A stretch of 64,000 nucleotides of DNA from Avibacterium avium (GTDB lineage Bacteria; Pseudomonadota; Gammaproteobacteria; Enterobacterales; Pasteurellaceae): the NCBI RefSeq assembly GCF_900454535.1, contig NZ_UGSP01000001.1, positions 1,051,501 through 1,115,500 on the forward strand, read 5' to 3'. The notes beneath the pieces were generated by a model, which saw only the letters and a program-made list of their open reading frames with translations, was not told where the DNA came from and did not search any database. This document shows, one piece after another, positions 40,247 through 50,482 of this stretch (its first letter is position 1; every line of letters begins with the position of its first letter). A program made the position numbers and the translations under genes.

Positions 40247-40789
40247 ATGAACAAACAATTAGAACTGATTAAATCATCGATCAAATCCATTCCAAACTAC
40301 CCGAAAGAAGGCATTATCTTTCGTGATATTACAAGCCTTGTGGAAACCCCAGCGGCATTCAAGGCGACCATTGATTTAATCGTGGCACAATATAAAGACA
40401 AAGGCATCACCAAAGTTATCGGCACAGAAAGCCGTGGCTTTATTTTTGGCGCACCTGTGGCATTAGCCTTAGATATTCCTTTTGTATTAGTGCGTAAACC
40501 AGGGAAATTGCCGCGTGAAACCATTGCGCAATCCTATCAGTTAGAATATGGGCAAGACACCTTAGAAATTCACACAGACTCTATTCAATCGGGCGATAAC
40601 GTATTGATTATTGACGATTTATTGGCTACAGGTGGTACAGTTGAAGCCACTGTGAAGTTGGTTGAACGTCTTGGTGGCGAAGTGAAAAATGCAGCGTTCG
40701 TGATTAATTTGCCAGAACTTGGTGGCGAACAACGCTTACGCAATTTAGGGGTAACCCCGTTCTCATTAGTGAATTTTGAAGGCCACTAA
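40247..40789 (+). CDS. apt: Adenine phosphoribosyltransferase
   Basis: A 180-residue cytoplasmic enzyme that makes AMP from adenine and PRPP. The PRPP loop is [13 protein letters not shown]. The N-terminal [17 protein letters not shown] is typical of Apt. I chose ATG at 40247 ([13 protein letters not shown]) with an AGGT site upstream. An in-frame ATG at 40178 would add 23 unrelated residues spanning an uptake signal. dnaX follows after 21 bp, as in H. influenzae. Confidence 0.95.
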   Translation: MNKQLELIKSSIKSIPNYPKEGIIFRDITSLVETPAAFKATIDLIVAQYKDKGITKVIGTESRGFIFGAPVALALDIPFVLVRKPGKLPRETIAQSYQLEYGQDTLEIHTDSIQSGDNVLIIDDLLATGGTVEATVKLVERLGGEVKNAAFVINLPELGGEQRLRNLGVTPFSLVNFEGH

Positions 40790-40810
40790 TTTATCCTAAG
40801 CGAGCAAGGA

Positions 40811-42964
40811 ATGAGTTATCAAGTTTTAGCAAGAAAATGGCGACCGCAAAAGTTCTCCGATGTGGTAGGGCAGAAACCTGTTCTTACCGCACTTGCTAAC
40901 GGATTAAATGAAAACCGCCTGCACCACGCCTATCTTTTTTCTGGTACGCGTGGCGTGGGGAAAACCTCCATTGCTCGTTTATTCGCCAAAGGGTTAAATT
41001 GTGTCAATGGCGTAACCGCTGAGCCTTGCGGTGTATGCGAACATTGCAAAGCCATTGAAGAGGGGCGATTTATCGATCTCATTGAAATTGACGCCGCTTC
41101 ACGCACCAAGGTGGAAGATACCCGTGAATTGCTCGACAATGTGCAATACAAACCGGTGCAAGGGCGTTATAAAGTTTATTTGATTGACGAAGTGCATATG
41201 CTCTCTCGCCATTCTTTCAATGCCTTGCTGAAAACCCTTGAAGAACCGCCTGAATATGTAAAATTTCTGCTGGCAACCACTGATCCGCAGAAATTGCCGA
41301 TTACCATTTTATCTCGCTGTATTCAATTTCATCTTAAAGCGCTCGATCAGCAACAAATCGCCGATCATTTGTCCTTTATTTTACAGCAAGAAAAGCTCCC
41401 CTTTGAACCTCTTGCCATTGAAAAATTAGCTAAAGCGGCACAAGGCAGTATCCGCGATAGCCTAAGTTTAACCGATCAAGCCATTGCAATGAGCAACGGC
41501 AATATTACCCTTGATGCAGTAAATACAATGCTCGGCTTGCTTGATGACAGCCAGCCTATTGATATTTTGTATGCGTTGCAGCAGGGCAACGGTGAAGCCT
41601 TAATGAAAGCTATTCAAGCGGTGGCGGAAAAAGGCGGCGATTGGAATGAACTGCTAAAAGCGGTGGCCGAAAATTTGCATAAAATTGCAATGTGTCAATT
41701 ATTGCCACAAGCGCAAATTAGTGATGAAAGCCATATCGGCTTTTTGGCGAAACATCTTCCACCAGAAGATGTGCAGTTTTTCTATCAGATTATTTTAAAC
41801 GGACAAAAAGAGCTTGCCTTCGCACCAAATCAGCGAATGGGCGTGGAAATGATTTTATTACGTGCTTTAGCTTTCCACCCTAAATTAATCCAAGCAGCTC
41901 CTGCTATGCAGCCGGTAGAACAAGTGAATGAGCGCAATCATACTGCGCAAAGTGCGGTGCAAAATCCGGCAAAATTAGTTGAGATGCCTGTTGTATCACA
42001 ACAGATCAAAGCAAATTCAGCGCCACAAACCAAAACAATGCCGTCTGCTAGACAGCCAGTTCGTTCCACACAAAGCCATTCACCTTCGCCAGTAAGCAAC
42101 TCTACTTTAGACGTGCTTGATGCGTTAGATCAGCTTTCTAAACCGACAACAAGCGAAAAAAAAAACACTAACGCCAATAACGCAAAGCTAGTTTCGGAGC
42201 CAGCAGTTCCCCATTCGCAAGAGATCAGCTTGCCTGTGGTAGAGCGTAAATTTACTCAGCAAAAAAATACGGCACGAACTACTCATCAGCTTTCTCAGCC
42301 GTCTGTTTCTCAATCCGCTATTTCTCAAGCGCCATCTCAATCAGCAGCAACGATTCCGCCAATGAGTGAGCCTGTGGGTGAAAGTGCGGTGCAAAATTCG
42401 TCAGATTTTTCTGCTGATCTTGATCAGGAAGAAGATCTCAATTTGCCCGAAAACTACCGCTGGAATTGGAGTAATCCAGCAATGGCGGAGGAGCAGGATA
42501 GCGCCAGCCCGTCAGAAATCCGTAAAGCCATTTTGGAAAACACCACACCAGAATTAAAAGAAAAAGTGCTCACAATGGCAAAAGCACAGGACAAATGGAC
42601 GGAAATTATTGAGCAAACAGGCATTTCTGGCTTAGTCAAGCAAATGGCGATGAATAGCTTTATTGTTCGCCAAGATGAAAATGAGCTCGTTTTGGCTCTG
42701 CGTTCAGGTCATCAACACCTTAATGAAGAGCCTATCCGCCGTGAGTTACAACAGGCGTTAAACCATTTTTATCAAAAAGATATTCAACTTATTATTGAAA
42801 ATAGCGATGATCTCAATCAGCTCACTTCAATGGATCACCGCAAACAAATTTACCATCAGCTAAAAGCCGAAGCACAGAAAGCGCTACAACAAGATCCTAA
42901 ATTGCAGCGCCTATGCGAAGAATTTGATGCAGTAATAGAGTTAGAAACAATCAGGCCAGTATAA
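40811..42964 (+). CDS. dnaX: DNA polymerase III tau subunit (with possible gamma frameshift product)
   Basis: A 717-residue clamp-loader ATPase. The Walker A loop is GTRGVGKTS near residues 43-51, and the zinc site is C…CGVCEHC. The DEVH-type Walker B (LIDEVHMLS) and sensor SLTDQA follow. After about residue 370 comes a Ser/Gln/Thr-rich linker, then the tau-specific C-terminal region that binds DnaE and DnaB. A run of ten A at codons 449-452 would allow a shift to an early TAA, giving a 453-residue gamma-like product. Full length exceeds E. coli tau (643), mostly in the linker. Confidence 0.96.
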   Translation: MSYQVLARKWRPQKFSDVVGQKPVLTALANGLNENRLHHAYLFSGTRGVGKTSIARLFAKGLNCVNGVTAEPCGVCEHCKAIEEGRFIDLIEIDAASRTKVEDTRELLDNVQYKPVQGRYKVYLIDEVHMLSRHSFNALLKTLEEPPEYVKFLLATTDPQKLPITILSRCIQFHLKALDQQQIADHLSFILQQEKLPFEPLAIEKLAKAAQGSIRDSLSLTDQAIAMSNGNITLDAVNTMLGLLDDSQPIDILYALQQGNGEALMKAIQAVAEKGGDWNELLKAVAENLHKIAMCQLLPQAQISDESHIGFLAKHLPPEDVQFFYQIILNGQKELAFAPNQRMGVEMILLRALAFHPKLIQAAPAMQPVEQVNERNHTAQSAVQNPAKLVEMPVVSQQIKANSAPQTKTMPSARQPVRSTQSHSPSPVSNSTLDVLDALDQLSKPTTSEKKNTNANNAKLVSEPAVPHSQEISLPVVERKFTQQKNTARTTHQLSQPSVSQSAISQAPSQSAATIPPMSEPVGESAVQNSSDFSADLDQEEDLNLPENYRWNWSNPAMAEEQDSASPSEIRKAILENTTPELKEKVLTMAKAQDKWTEIIEQTGISGLVKQMAMNSFIVRQDENELVLALRSGHQHLNEEPIRRELQQALNHFYQKDIQLIIENSDDLNQLTSMDHRKQIYHQLKAEAQKALQQDPKLQRLCEEFDAVIELETIRPV
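42155..42171 (+). promoter_or_regulatory. Candidate slippery site in dnaX
   Basis: The frame reads GAA AAA AAA AAC ACT AAC. Ten consecutive A occupy 42156-42165. A -1 ribosomal shift, or one extra A added by RNA polymerase slippage, leads to a TAA at 42169-42171. No clear Shine-Dalgarno-like stimulator or strong downstream stem is visible. Confidence 0.55.
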
Positions 42965-43019
42965 AGTGCGGTTGTTTTTAATAAAGATTTGATTAGTTAT
43001 GAGAGATTTTGCAGTAAAA

Positions 43020-43096
43020 TGGTGCGACTAGCTGGACTCGAACCAGTGACCCCCACCATGTCAAGGTGGTGCTCTAACCAACTGAGCTATAGTCGC
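43020..43096 (-). tRNA. valV: tRNA-Val (anticodon GAC)
   Basis: On the minus strand the acceptor GCGACTA pairs with TAGTCGC, then discriminator A and an encoded CCA. The anticodon stem CCACC/GGTGG encloses TTGACAT, giving GAC (valine). The T arm has GGTTCGAGTCC. It is 77 nt long. Confidence 0.96.
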
Positions 43097-43114
43097 ACTG
43101 AATGGAATGGGGAA

Positions 43115-43143
43115 ATCATATATTGTTTTGTTTTTGATGACAA
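43115..43143 (-). promoter_or_regulatory. Promoter of tRNA-Val
   Basis: On the minus strand TTGTCA and TATGAT boxes are 17 bp apart. The -10 box ends about 18 bp before the tRNA 5' end. Confidence 0.6.
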
Positions 43144-43249
43144 GTAAGTTTTTGATTATTCTCAATAGTTGCTTTAAAGATAAACGATTGCTTAAAAAAC
43201 TTACAGCTTTTTTACAATTTGTGATCTCGATCTCATTCCATTTTAATCG

Positions 43250-43255
43250 TATAAT
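43250..43255 (+). promoter_or_regulatory. Candidate -10 box of pykA
   Basis: A perfect TATAAT lies 44 bp before the pykA start. No good -35 hexamer is found 17 bp upstream, so an activator or a weak -35 is implied. Confidence 0.4.
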
Positions 43256-43298
43256 AGCCAAAAATTTTAGTTATATGTAATGATCAACGGAGTAAATA

Positions 43299-44738
43299 AT
43301 GTCTAGAAGACTAAGACGAACCAAAATTGTATGTACTATGGGGCCTTCTACAGACCGTGGTAACAACCTAGAAAAAATTATCGCAGCAGGCGCTAATGTG
43401 GTGAGAATGAATTTCTCTCACGGCACACCTGAAGATCACATTGGACGCGCGCAACGTGTGCGTGAAATTGCACAAAAATTAGGTAAAACAGTGGCGATTT
43501 TAGGGGATTTACAAGGGCCTAAAATCCGTGTTTCTACCTTTAAAGACGGTAAAATTTTCTTAAATATTGGTGATAAATTCGTTTTAGATGCGGAATTGCC
43601 AAAAGGTGAAGGTAACCAAGAAGCTGTTGGTTTAGATTATAAAACGTTACCACAAGACGTTGTTCCTGGTGATATTTTATTATTAGATGATGGCCGAGTT
43701 CAGCTAAAAGTATTATCTACTGATGGTGCGAAAGTGTTCACCGAAGTCACTGTTGGCGGCCCTCTTTCAAATAATAAAGGGATTAACAAATTAGGTGGTG
43801 GTTTATCTGCTGATGCCTTAACAGAAAAAGATAAAGCTGACATTATTACCGCAGCGCGTATTGGCGTGGATTACTTAGCGGTGTCTTTCCCACGCTCAAG
43901 TGCAGATTTGAACTATGCGCGTCAATTAGCGGAAGAAGCTGGTCTTAAAGCAAAAATTGTTGCGAAAGTAGAACGTGCGGAAACCGTAATGAGCGATGAA
44001 GCAATGGACGATATTATTCTTGCTTCTGATGTGATTATGGTGGCGCGTGGTGATTTAGGTGTTGAAATTGGCGATCCTGAATTGGTTGGCGTGCAGAAAA
44101 AATTAATCCGTCGTTCACGTCAATTAAACCGTGTTGTGATCACTGCAACGCAAATGATGGAATCTATGATCAGCAATCCAATGCCAACCCGTGCGGAAGT
44201 AATGGATGTTGCCAATGCGGTATTAGACGGTACAGATGCAGTAATGCTTTCGGCGGAAACCGCAGCGGGTCAGTATCCAGCCGAAACAGTAGCAGCAATG
44301 GCGAAAGTATGTCTAGGTGCAGAAAAAATGCCTAGCGTAAATGTTTCACGCCACCGTGTTGATCGTACTTTTGATACGATTGAAGAAGCGGTTGCAATGT
44401 CAGCAATGTTCGCTGCTAATCATATGAAAGGGGTTGCAGCAATTATTGCAATGACAAACAGTGGTCATACAGCTAAATTAATGTCACGTATTAGCTCAGG
44501 CTTACCAATTTTTGCTTTATCACGTCACCAAGAAACATTAAATCTTTGTGCATTATATCGTGGTGTTGTGCCAGTTCATTTTGAGCAAGAAAGCCGTACT
44601 ATTGAAGGGTTAAAATCCGCCATTCAATTGTTGAAAGATAAAGGTTATTTAGTGACTGGTGATCTTGTGTTATTAACTCAAGGGGATTTATTAACTTCTG
44701 GCGGCACAAACACTTGCCGTACATTAGTGGTTGAATAA
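43299..44738 (+). CDS. pykA: Pyruvate kinase (PykA type)
   Basis: A 479-residue glycolytic enzyme that makes pyruvate and ATP from phosphoenolpyruvate. It has the [11 protein letters not shown] start, [17 protein letters not shown], the active-site segment IVAKVERAE, and [14 protein letters not shown]. The RRLRRTKIV start and length match PykA (480) better than PykF (470). It is monocistronic with its own terminator. Confidence 0.95.
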   Translation: MSRRLRRTKIVCTMGPSTDRGNNLEKIIAAGANVVRMNFSHGTPEDHIGRAQRVREIAQKLGKTVAILGDLQGPKIRVSTFKDGKIFLNIGDKFVLDAELPKGEGNQEAVGLDYKTLPQDVVPGDILLLDDGRVQLKVLSTDGAKVFTEVTVGGPLSNNKGINKLGGGLSADALTEKDKADIITAARIGVDYLAVSFPRSSADLNYARQLAEEAGLKAKIVAKVERAETVMSDEAMDDIILASDVIMVARGDLGVEIGDPELVGVQKKLIRRSRQLNRVVITATQMMESMISNPMPTRAEVMDVANAVLDGTDAVMLSAETAAGQYPAETVAAMAKVCLGAEKMPSVNVSRHRVDRTFDTIEEAVAMSAMFAANHMKGVAAIIAMTNSGHTAKLMSRISSGLPIFALSRHQETLNLCALYRGVVPVHFEQESRTIEGLKSAIQLLKDKGYLVTGDLVLLTQGDLLTSGGTNTCRTLVVE

Positions 44739-44760
44739 CCTCATTTCTCTCTTTCACAAA

Positions 44761-44792
44761 AAGTTACTCATTGGCAGTGAGTAACTTTTTTT
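44761..44792 (+). terminator. pykA terminator
   Basis: AGTTACTCA and TGAGTAACT pair around a 6-nt loop, followed by a run of T. Confidence 0.88.
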
Positions 44793-44888
44793 ATTTGATA
44801 ATTATCAAATTCAATATGAATTGTATTTTTATCAATTTTGCTGTGGTTGCTATAATGGCCGAATTTAATCATATTGGGAGAATGCATA

Positions 44889-45551
44889 ATGAGTATAATC
44901 AGCAAAGATCAGGTACTAGAACGATTTCGTTTTCGAGCAGCAACACGTTATTACGATCCAAACAAAAAAGTAAGCCCTGAAGATTTTGCTTATATTTTAG
45001 AATTGGCACGTTTGTCGCCTAGCTCCGTTGGTTCAGAACCTTGGCATTTTGTGGTGATTCAAAATCCTGAATTACGCGAAAAACTTAAACCGGTAAGCTG
45101 GGGAATGATCTCTCAGCTTGATGATGCCAGCTATGTTGTCGCAATTTTAGCAAAGAAAAATGTACGCTATGATTCAGATTATTTGCATCAAGCCTTAGTT
45201 AAACGAGGTTTAACAGCGGAACAAATGGAAAAAGCAAAAGAAAAATACCGCACTTTTCAACAAAATGATATGAAAGTGCTAGAAAGTGAACGTGCATTAT
45301 TTGATTGGACAAGCAAGCAAACCTACATAGCCCTAGCAAATATGATGACAGGTGCGGCATTTATTGGTGTGGATAGCTGTCCAATTGAGGGCTTTAACTA
45401 TGAAGCAGTAAATCAAATTTTAGCAGAAGCGGGGGCGTTTGACCCAGCGGAGTGGGGCGTTTCTGTGATGGTAACCTTTGGTTATCGTGCGAAAGAGATT
45501 AAAGCCAAATCAAGAAAACCGATGGAAGAATTAGTAACTTGGGTGGAATAA
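44889..45551 (+). CDS. NAD(P)H nitroreductase family protein (NfsB-like)
   Basis: A 220-residue FMN-binding oxidoreductase of the nitroreductase superfamily. RFRAATRYYDPNKKVSPEDF and LARLSPSSVGSEPWHFVVIQ near the N-terminus are the FMN-contact segments. The GVDSCPIEGFNYEAVNQIL region is typical of NfsB/FrdB-type enzymes. I chose ATG at 44889 because a GGGAGA site lies 8 bases upstream. The natural substrate is unknown; quinones, flavins or nitroaromatics are possible. Confidence 0.88.
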   Translation: MSIISKDQVLERFRFRAATRYYDPNKKVSPEDFAYILELARLSPSSVGSEPWHFVVIQNPELREKLKPVSWGMISQLDDASYVVAILAKKNVRYDSDYLHQALVKRGLTAEQMEKAKEKYRTFQQNDMKVLESERALFDWTSKQTYIALANMMTGAAFIGVDSCPIEGFNYEAVNQILAEAGAFDPAEWGVSVMVTFGYRAKEIKAKSRKPMEELVTWVE

Positions 45552-45789
45552 ATTTGACCTATCGCGTACTCTCAATAAGTTCAAAGATTTACATAAAATC
45601 ACGCAATTTTAATGATTTATTGTAAAGTCTTTATTTATCAATAGGTTATTGATGTTTTTAAAGTGCTACTTTTTTGAACGTAAGTAAAAAAATGTAAATA
45701 GAGGTTTATTTTTACCTTTTTTTGTTACAGACTATGCGGGCAAACAATAAGTTTGTAAATGATCATTACAAAACTATTTAGGAGAAACA

Positions 45790-46530
45790 ATGAAAAAATC
45801 ACTATTAGCTTTATTAGTATTAGGAACAAGTTTAGCCGTAACAGGTTGTTTCGACAAAGACAGTAAAGTTCAAGAGCAAGCTAAATCTAGCGTTGTAGAA
45901 GCAAAAGACGCAGTAGCTCAAGCAGCTTCAGATGTTAAAGATGCAGCAGTAGAAGCAGCAAAAGATGTAAAAGATGCAGCCGTTGAAAAAGCGACAGAGG
46001 TAAAAGATGCTGCGGTAGCAAAAGTTGCAGAAGTAAAAGAATCTGTAACCAATAAAATTACTGATGCTAAAGATGCAGCAGTAGCTAAAGTATCTGAAGC
46101 AAAAGATGCCGTTTCTGAAAAAGCATCATCAGTGATGGATTCCGTATCTCAAAAAGCAGATGCAGCAAAAGAAGCAGTAGCAGATAAAGCAGCAGAAGTT
46201 AAAGAAGCAGCGGCAGATAAAGCGGCAGAAGTAAAAGACGCAGCAGTAGAAGCTAAAGATGCAGCAGCAGAAAAAGCAGCAGATGTGAAAGAAGCAGCAG
46301 CGGATAAAGTAACTGAAGCAAAAGATGCGGCAGCAAATAAAGTAGCTGAAGTAAAAGACGCAGCAGTAGAAGCAAAAGATGCAGCAGTAGCGAAAGCAAC
46401 TGAAGTTAAAGATGCCGTAGCAGACAAAGCAGCAGAATTAAAACAAGCTGCAGAAAGCAAAGTATCAGAAGCATCTAACGCAGTTTCAGAGAAAGCAGCT
46501 GAATTAAAAGAAGCAGTAAAATCTGAATAA
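45790..46530 (+). CDS. Lipoprotein with LEA-like 11-residue repeats
   Basis: A 246-residue protein with a lipoprotein signal (LAVTGC, lipid cysteine near residue 20). Nearly all the rest is built of Ala/Lys/Glu/Asp-rich 11-residue units such as ATEVKDAAVAK and AAEVKEAAADK. I count roughly 15 to 18 units. The pattern resembles group-3 LEA and apolipoprotein-type amphipathic helices. It should form a long charged helix in the periplasm, anchored to a membrane. A good AGGAGA site precedes the ATG, and a strong terminator follows. Function unknown; it could link envelope layers or protect against drying or osmotic stress. Confidence 0.85.
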   Translation: MKKSLLALLVLGTSLAVTGCFDKDSKVQEQAKSSVVEAKDAVAQAASDVKDAAVEAAKDVKDAAVEKATEVKDAAVAKVAEVKESVTNKITDAKDAAVAKVSEAKDAVSEKASSVMDSVSQKADAAKEAVADKAAEVKEAAADKAAEVKDAAVEAKDAAAEKAADVKEAAADKVTEAKDAAANKVAEVKDAAVEAKDAAVAKATEVKDAVADKAAELKQAAESKVSEASNAVSEKAAELKEAVKSE

Positions 46531-46553
46531 TTTTTGCTAGATCTATTTTCATT

Positions 46554-46586
46554 AGCCCCGCTCAAATTGAGTTGGGGCTTTTTTAG
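46554..46586 (+). terminator. Terminator after the repeat lipoprotein
   Basis: AGCCCC and GGGGCT form the base of the stem with CTCAA/TTGAG above it, followed by TTTTTT. Confidence 0.88.
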
Positions 46587-46666
46587 CTTTGATGAAATTG
46601 CATTGAATTGCCGGATTTTTTCTATTAAAATCGCCACTTTATTTATCCACTAACCTTGGTACATTT

Positions 46667-47539
46667 ATGTCCAGCTTGTTTTCTTTTCCTGATTTTAAAA
46701 TCTTACAACCTTATGATAAGCGATTCCTAAAAAGATTACGTTCTCGTATTCGTTACTATTTCTATCGTTTGCAATGTTATAAAGAATGTAATCAGTTTGT
46801 TCATTTTCTTAATCAGAATCCGCAATGGTTGCCTATTTTTGAAAAAGTACCTTATCGCTACAATGCTGTTTTAAGAAAGTATTGCGATACCCGTTTTAGC
46901 AAGAAAGCTCGTATTCAAGCAATCTTAAATAACTTTGAATTATCAGAAAAATTTTTGGGAACATCCATTGTTGATAAGTTGGCAAAACAAAATCACATTT
47001 TATTATCCGAGTTACCTGATGGTCTGAAGCTTTATCTAAACATTAATGCCATAGATCCTTTTGAAGGTTTTTTATCCATTAATATTAAAAACCAGGATAA
47101 TGAAAGCGTGTATGATTCATCTTTCACTTTTTTATCTCCAAATCAATTATTAATTGCTTCAATTCAAGGGCCTAATGAGGAGAATTCTCAACAATTGGTT
47201 AAATCAGCTACCAAATCATTACATGGGATTCGCCCGATGTTTATGATTGTTAATGTATTTAAATTATTAAGTCAGCTCTGGGATTGTGAATTAATCGCTA
47301 TAGCTCATAAGAACCAATCTAAATACCGCTGGAATGATTTTAATCGACTTTTATTCAACTATGACGAATTCTGGCAAGAAAACAATGGAAAGCTGAATAC
47401 ACAGGGTTATTGGGCGTTACCGTTAGAGATTGAGCGTAAGCCTTTGGAAGAAATTCAGAGTAAAAAGCGTTCTATGTATCGTAAGCGCTATGAAATGTTG
47501 GATAAACTGGAAACCGATTTAAGCGCAGTATTTAACTAA
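46667..47539 (+). CDS. VirK/YbjX family protein (DUF535)
   Basis: A 290-residue protein that I assign to DUF535 from its overall pattern: a basic aromatic N-terminus (RFLKRLRSRIRYYFYRLQCY), a central LYLNINAIDPFEGFLSINI, then KSLHGIRPMFMIVNVFK and a C-terminal SKKRSMYRKRYEMLDKLE. VirK and YbjX are linked to envelope stress and antimicrobial-peptide resistance in enterics, but their activity is unknown. It stands alone between the repeat lipoprotein and cmk. The assignment is from memory of the family. Confidence 0.75.
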   Translation: MSSLFSFPDFKILQPYDKRFLKRLRSRIRYYFYRLQCYKECNQFVHFLNQNPQWLPIFEKVPYRYNAVLRKYCDTRFSKKARIQAILNNFELSEKFLGTSIVDKLAKQNHILLSELPDGLKLYLNINAIDPFEGFLSINIKNQDNESVYDSSFTFLSPNQLLIASIQGPNEENSQQLVKSATKSLHGIRPMFMIVNVFKLLSQLWDCELIAIAHKNQSKYRWNDFNRLLFNYDEFWQENNGKLNTQGYWALPLEIERKPLEEIQSKKRSMYRKRYEMLDKLETDLSAVFN

Positions 47540-47631
47540 AAATAAGCCCAAAAGTTACCGCACTTTGATATATTTAATATGATGAAATATATTATTTCCG
47601 ATTCACAAACACAATAAGAGAACGAATAACT

Positions 47632-48309
47632 ATGCAGAAAAATCTCGTGATCACCGTTGATGGGCCGAGTGGCGCAGGTAAAGGGACGCTATGTTATGCC
47701 TTGGCGCAAAAGCTAGGCTTTGCCTTGTTAGACAGCGGAGCGATTTATCGTGTTACCGCATTGGCGGGGTTAAAAAAGAAGGTGCCATTAGATGATGAAG
47801 CGGCTTTGGCACATTTAGCTCGTCATTTAGATGTCGAATTTTTACCTGAAGATAATGAAGTTAAAATTATTTTAGAAGGGGAAGATGTGAGTCGTCAGAT
47901 TCGCACGCAAGAAGTGGCAGATACCGCCTCTAAAGTAGCGGTATTCCCACAAGTTCGCGCTGCGTTATTGCAATTACAGCAAAGTTTTGCCAATGAAAAA
48001 GGGCTTATTGCTGATGGGCGTGATATGGGAACCGTGGTTTTCCCCGATGCGCAGGTGAAGTTATTTTTAGATGCTAGCGCAGAAGAAAGAGCGAAAAGAC
48101 GCTATAAACAGTTGCAAACTAAGGGAATTAGTGGTAACTTTGCACAGATTTTAGCCGAGATAGAAGAGCGTGATTTTCGCGATAGAAATCGCCCAATCGC
48201 CCCTTTAAAACCTGCTGAGGACGCGTTGTTATTAGACAGCACGGAATTAAGTATTGAGGAAGTGATTGCTCAAGCCCTTGATTATATCCGCCAAAAGGTT
48301 GATTTTTAA
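47632..48309 (+). CDS. cmk: Cytidylate kinase
   Basis: A 225-residue cytoplasmic enzyme that phosphorylates CMP and dCMP. The P-loop is [12 protein letters not shown], with [12 protein letters not shown] and [16 protein letters not shown] downstream. Length matches E. coli Cmk (227). It precedes rpsA as in most gamma-proteobacteria. Confidence 0.96.
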   Translation: MQKNLVITVDGPSGAGKGTLCYALAQKLGFALLDSGAIYRVTALAGLKKKVPLDDEAALAHLARHLDVEFLPEDNEVKIILEGEDVSRQIRTQEVADTASKVAVFPQVRAALLQLQQSFANEKGLIADGRDMGTVVFPDAQVKLFLDASAEERAKRRYKQLQTKGISGNFAQILAEIEERDFRDRNRPIAPLKPAEDALLLDSTELSIEEVIAQALDYIRQKVDF

Positions 48310-48419
48310 GGCTTAAATTATTTTCGTCAGTTTATTCAAGGAAGGATAAACATTTATTATCAGCCCCACTTTTTATGGATATAAAGTGGACGTTATTAAC
48401 TAAATTTAGAAGATTAATT

Positions 48420-50063
48420 ATGTCAGAATCTTTTGCTCAACTCTTTGAAGAATCATTAAAAGACCTTGAAACTCGTTTAGGTTCAATCGTTAACGGTACT
48501 GTTGTTGCTATTGAAAAAGGCTTCGTATATGTAGATGCAGGTTTAAAATCTGAAGCGCGTATCCCAGCTGAAGAATTCCAAAATGCACAAGGTGAATTAG
48601 ACGTTAAAGTTGGCGACGTGGTAAACGTTGCGTTAGACGCTGTTGAAGATGGTTTCGGTGAAACTAAATTGTCTCGTGAAAAAGCAGTACGTCACGAATC
48701 TTGGATCGAATTAGAGAAAGCTTACGAAGATCAAGCTACTGTTATCGGTTTAATCAACGGTAAAGTGAAAGGTGGTTTCACAGTTGAGTTAAACGGTGTT
48801 CGTGCATTCTTACCTGGTTCATTAGTAGATACTCGCCCTGTACGCGATGCAGATCACTTATTAGGTAAAGAATTAGAATTCAAAGTAATCAAATTAGATC
48901 AAAAACGTAACAACGTTGTTGTTTCTCGTCGTGCTGTAATCGAATCAGAAAACAGCCAAGATCGTGAAGAAATCTTAGCTAACCTAGCGGAAGGCGCAGA
49001 AGTTAAAGGTACAGTTAAAAACTTAACTGACTACGGTGCGTTCGTTGATTTAGGTGGTGTTGATGGTTTATTACACATCACAGATATGGCTTGGAAACGC
49101 GTTAAACACCCAAGCGAAATCGTGAATGTAGGTGATGAAATCACAGTTAAAGTATTAAAATTTGATAAAGATCGCACTCGTGTTTCTTTAGGCTTAAAAC
49201 AATTAGGTCAAGATCCTTGGGTTGCTATCGCAGAAAATCACCCAGTTGGCAGCAAATTAACTGGTAAAGTAACTAACTTAACAGATTACGGTTGTTTCGT
49301 TGAAATTTTAGAAGGTGTTGAAGGTTTAGTTCACGTTTCTGAAATGGATTGGACAAACAAAAACATTCACCCATCTAAAGTGGTTAGCTTAGGTGATACT
49401 GTTGAAGTGATGGTATTAGAAATCGATGAAGATCGTCGTCGTATTTCTTTAGGTTTAAAACAATGCAAACCTAATCCGTGGTTACAATTTGCTGAAACGC
49501 ACAACAAAGGCGATAAAGTTACTGGTAAAATCAAATCAATCACTGATTTCGGTATCTTCATCGGTCTTGAAGGTGGTATCGATGGCTTAGTTCACTTATC
49601 TGACATTTCTTGGAATGTACCAGGTGAAGAAGCCGTTCGTAACTACAAAAAAGGTGACGAAGTTTCTGCCGTAGTTCTACAAGTGGATTCAGCAAAAGAG
49701 CGTATCTCTTTAGGTATCAAACAACTTGAAGATGATCCATTCAATAACTTCATCGCAGCAAACAAAAAAGGCGCTATCGTAAGTGCTAAAGTTGTTGAAG
49801 CAGATGCAAAAGGCGCTAAAGTTGAATTAGACGGCGGTGTTGAAGGTTATATCCGTGCAGCTGACTTAACAAGCGAAGTTGCAGCAGGTGATGTTGTTGA
49901 AGCGAAATACACTGGTGTAGATCGTAAAGCGCGTTTAGTTCACTTATCAGTGAAAGCGAAAGATCAAGCTGAAGAAGCGGCAGCAGTTGCAAGCGTGAAT
50001 AAAGAAGAAGTAGTTATTCCAAACGCAATGGCTGAAGCATTCAAAGCAGCTAAAGGTGAATAA
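48420..50063 (+). CDS. rpsA: 30S ribosomal protein S1
   Basis: A 547-residue protein with six S1 OB-fold repeats. The first two bind the ribosome and the last four bind mRNA (repeats start near [18 protein letters not shown] and [15 protein letters not shown]). I chose ATG at 48420 ([13 protein letters not shown]), the standard start. No strong Shine-Dalgarno sequence precedes it, which is known for rpsA because S1 controls its own translation. Codon use looks highly biased, as expected for an abundant protein. Confidence 0.97.
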   Translation: MSESFAQLFEESLKDLETRLGSIVNGTVVAIEKGFVYVDAGLKSEARIPAEEFQNAQGELDVKVGDVVNVALDAVEDGFGETKLSREKAVRHESWIELEKAYEDQATVIGLINGKVKGGFTVELNGVRAFLPGSLVDTRPVRDADHLLGKELEFKVIKLDQKRNNVVVSRRAVIESENSQDREEILANLAEGAEVKGTVKNLTDYGAFVDLGGVDGLLHITDMAWKRVKHPSEIVNVGDEITVKVLKFDKDRTRVSLGLKQLGQDPWVAIAENHPVGSKLTGKVTNLTDYGCFVEILEGVEGLVHVSEMDWTNKNIHPSKVVSLGDTVEVMVLEIDEDRRRISLGLKQCKPNPWLQFAETHNKGDKVTGKIKSITDFGIFIGLEGGIDGLVHLSDISWNVPGEEAVRNYKKGDEVSAVVLQVDSAKERISLGIKQLEDDPFNNFIAANKKGAIVSAKVVEADAKGAKVELDGGVEGYIRAADLTSEVAAGDVVEAKYTGVDRKARLVHLSVKAKDQAEEAAAVASVNKEEVVIPNAMAEAFKAAKGE

Positions 50064-50129
50064 TTTTAGTTCCCTTTAAAGTTGGCGTGGGAAAACTCAC
50101 GCTAACTTCTTGATAGTTAGGAGAATATT

Positions 50130-50414
50130 ATGACTAAATCAGAACTCATTGAAACATTAGTTCAACAACATCCTTCTATTTCAGTTAAAGATGTAGAAAA
50201 TGCAGTAAAAGAAATTTTAGAGCAAATTGCACAAACCTTGGAAAATGGAGAGCGTGTTGAAGTTCGTGGTTTTGGCAGTTTTTCACTACATTTCCGTCAG
50301 CCTCGTGTAGGACGTAATCCTAAAACGGGTGCAAAAGTTGAATTAGACGCAAAATCTGTACCGCACTTTAAAGCAGGTAAAGATCTTAGAATGCGTGTAG
50401 ATGCTCAAGCATAA
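50130..50414 (+). CDS. ihfB: Integration host factor beta subunit
   Basis: A 94-residue nucleoid protein that bends DNA as a heterodimer with IhfA. The HU-fold arm contains [26 protein letters not shown] with the intercalating proline. A TTAGGAG site precedes the start. Its order after rpsA is conserved. Confidence 0.97.
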   Translation: MTKSELIETLVQQHPSISVKDVENAVKEILEQIAQTLENGERVEVRGFGSFSLHFRQPRVGRNPKTGAKVELDAKSVPHFKAGKDLRMRVDAQA

Positions 50415-50427
50415 TAGTCAGCTAACT

Positions 50428-50454
50428 AAACGGCACCTTTTGTGTCGTTTTTTG
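50428..50454 (+). terminator. ihfB terminator
   Basis: ACGGCAC and GTGTCGT pair with a G-T wobble around a short loop, followed by six T. Confidence 0.65.
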
Positions 50455-50482
50455 TATTTATATAAATCTTTTGGAGTGCGTA

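Noticed and set aside
45790..46530. Repeat array considered as a CRISPR or tandem-repeat locus
   Set aside because: The units are 33 bp, in frame, variable and code for 11-residue helices. There are no constant repeats with unique spacers.
46149..46637. 162-codon minus-strand frame opposite the repeat lipoprotein
   Set aside because: Its Ala/Ser-rich product is the mirror of the 11-residue repeats and has no separate signal.
48375..48419. Extended start for rpsA
   Set aside because: The 15 extra residues do not match S1. [13 protein letters not shown] at 48420 is the conserved start.
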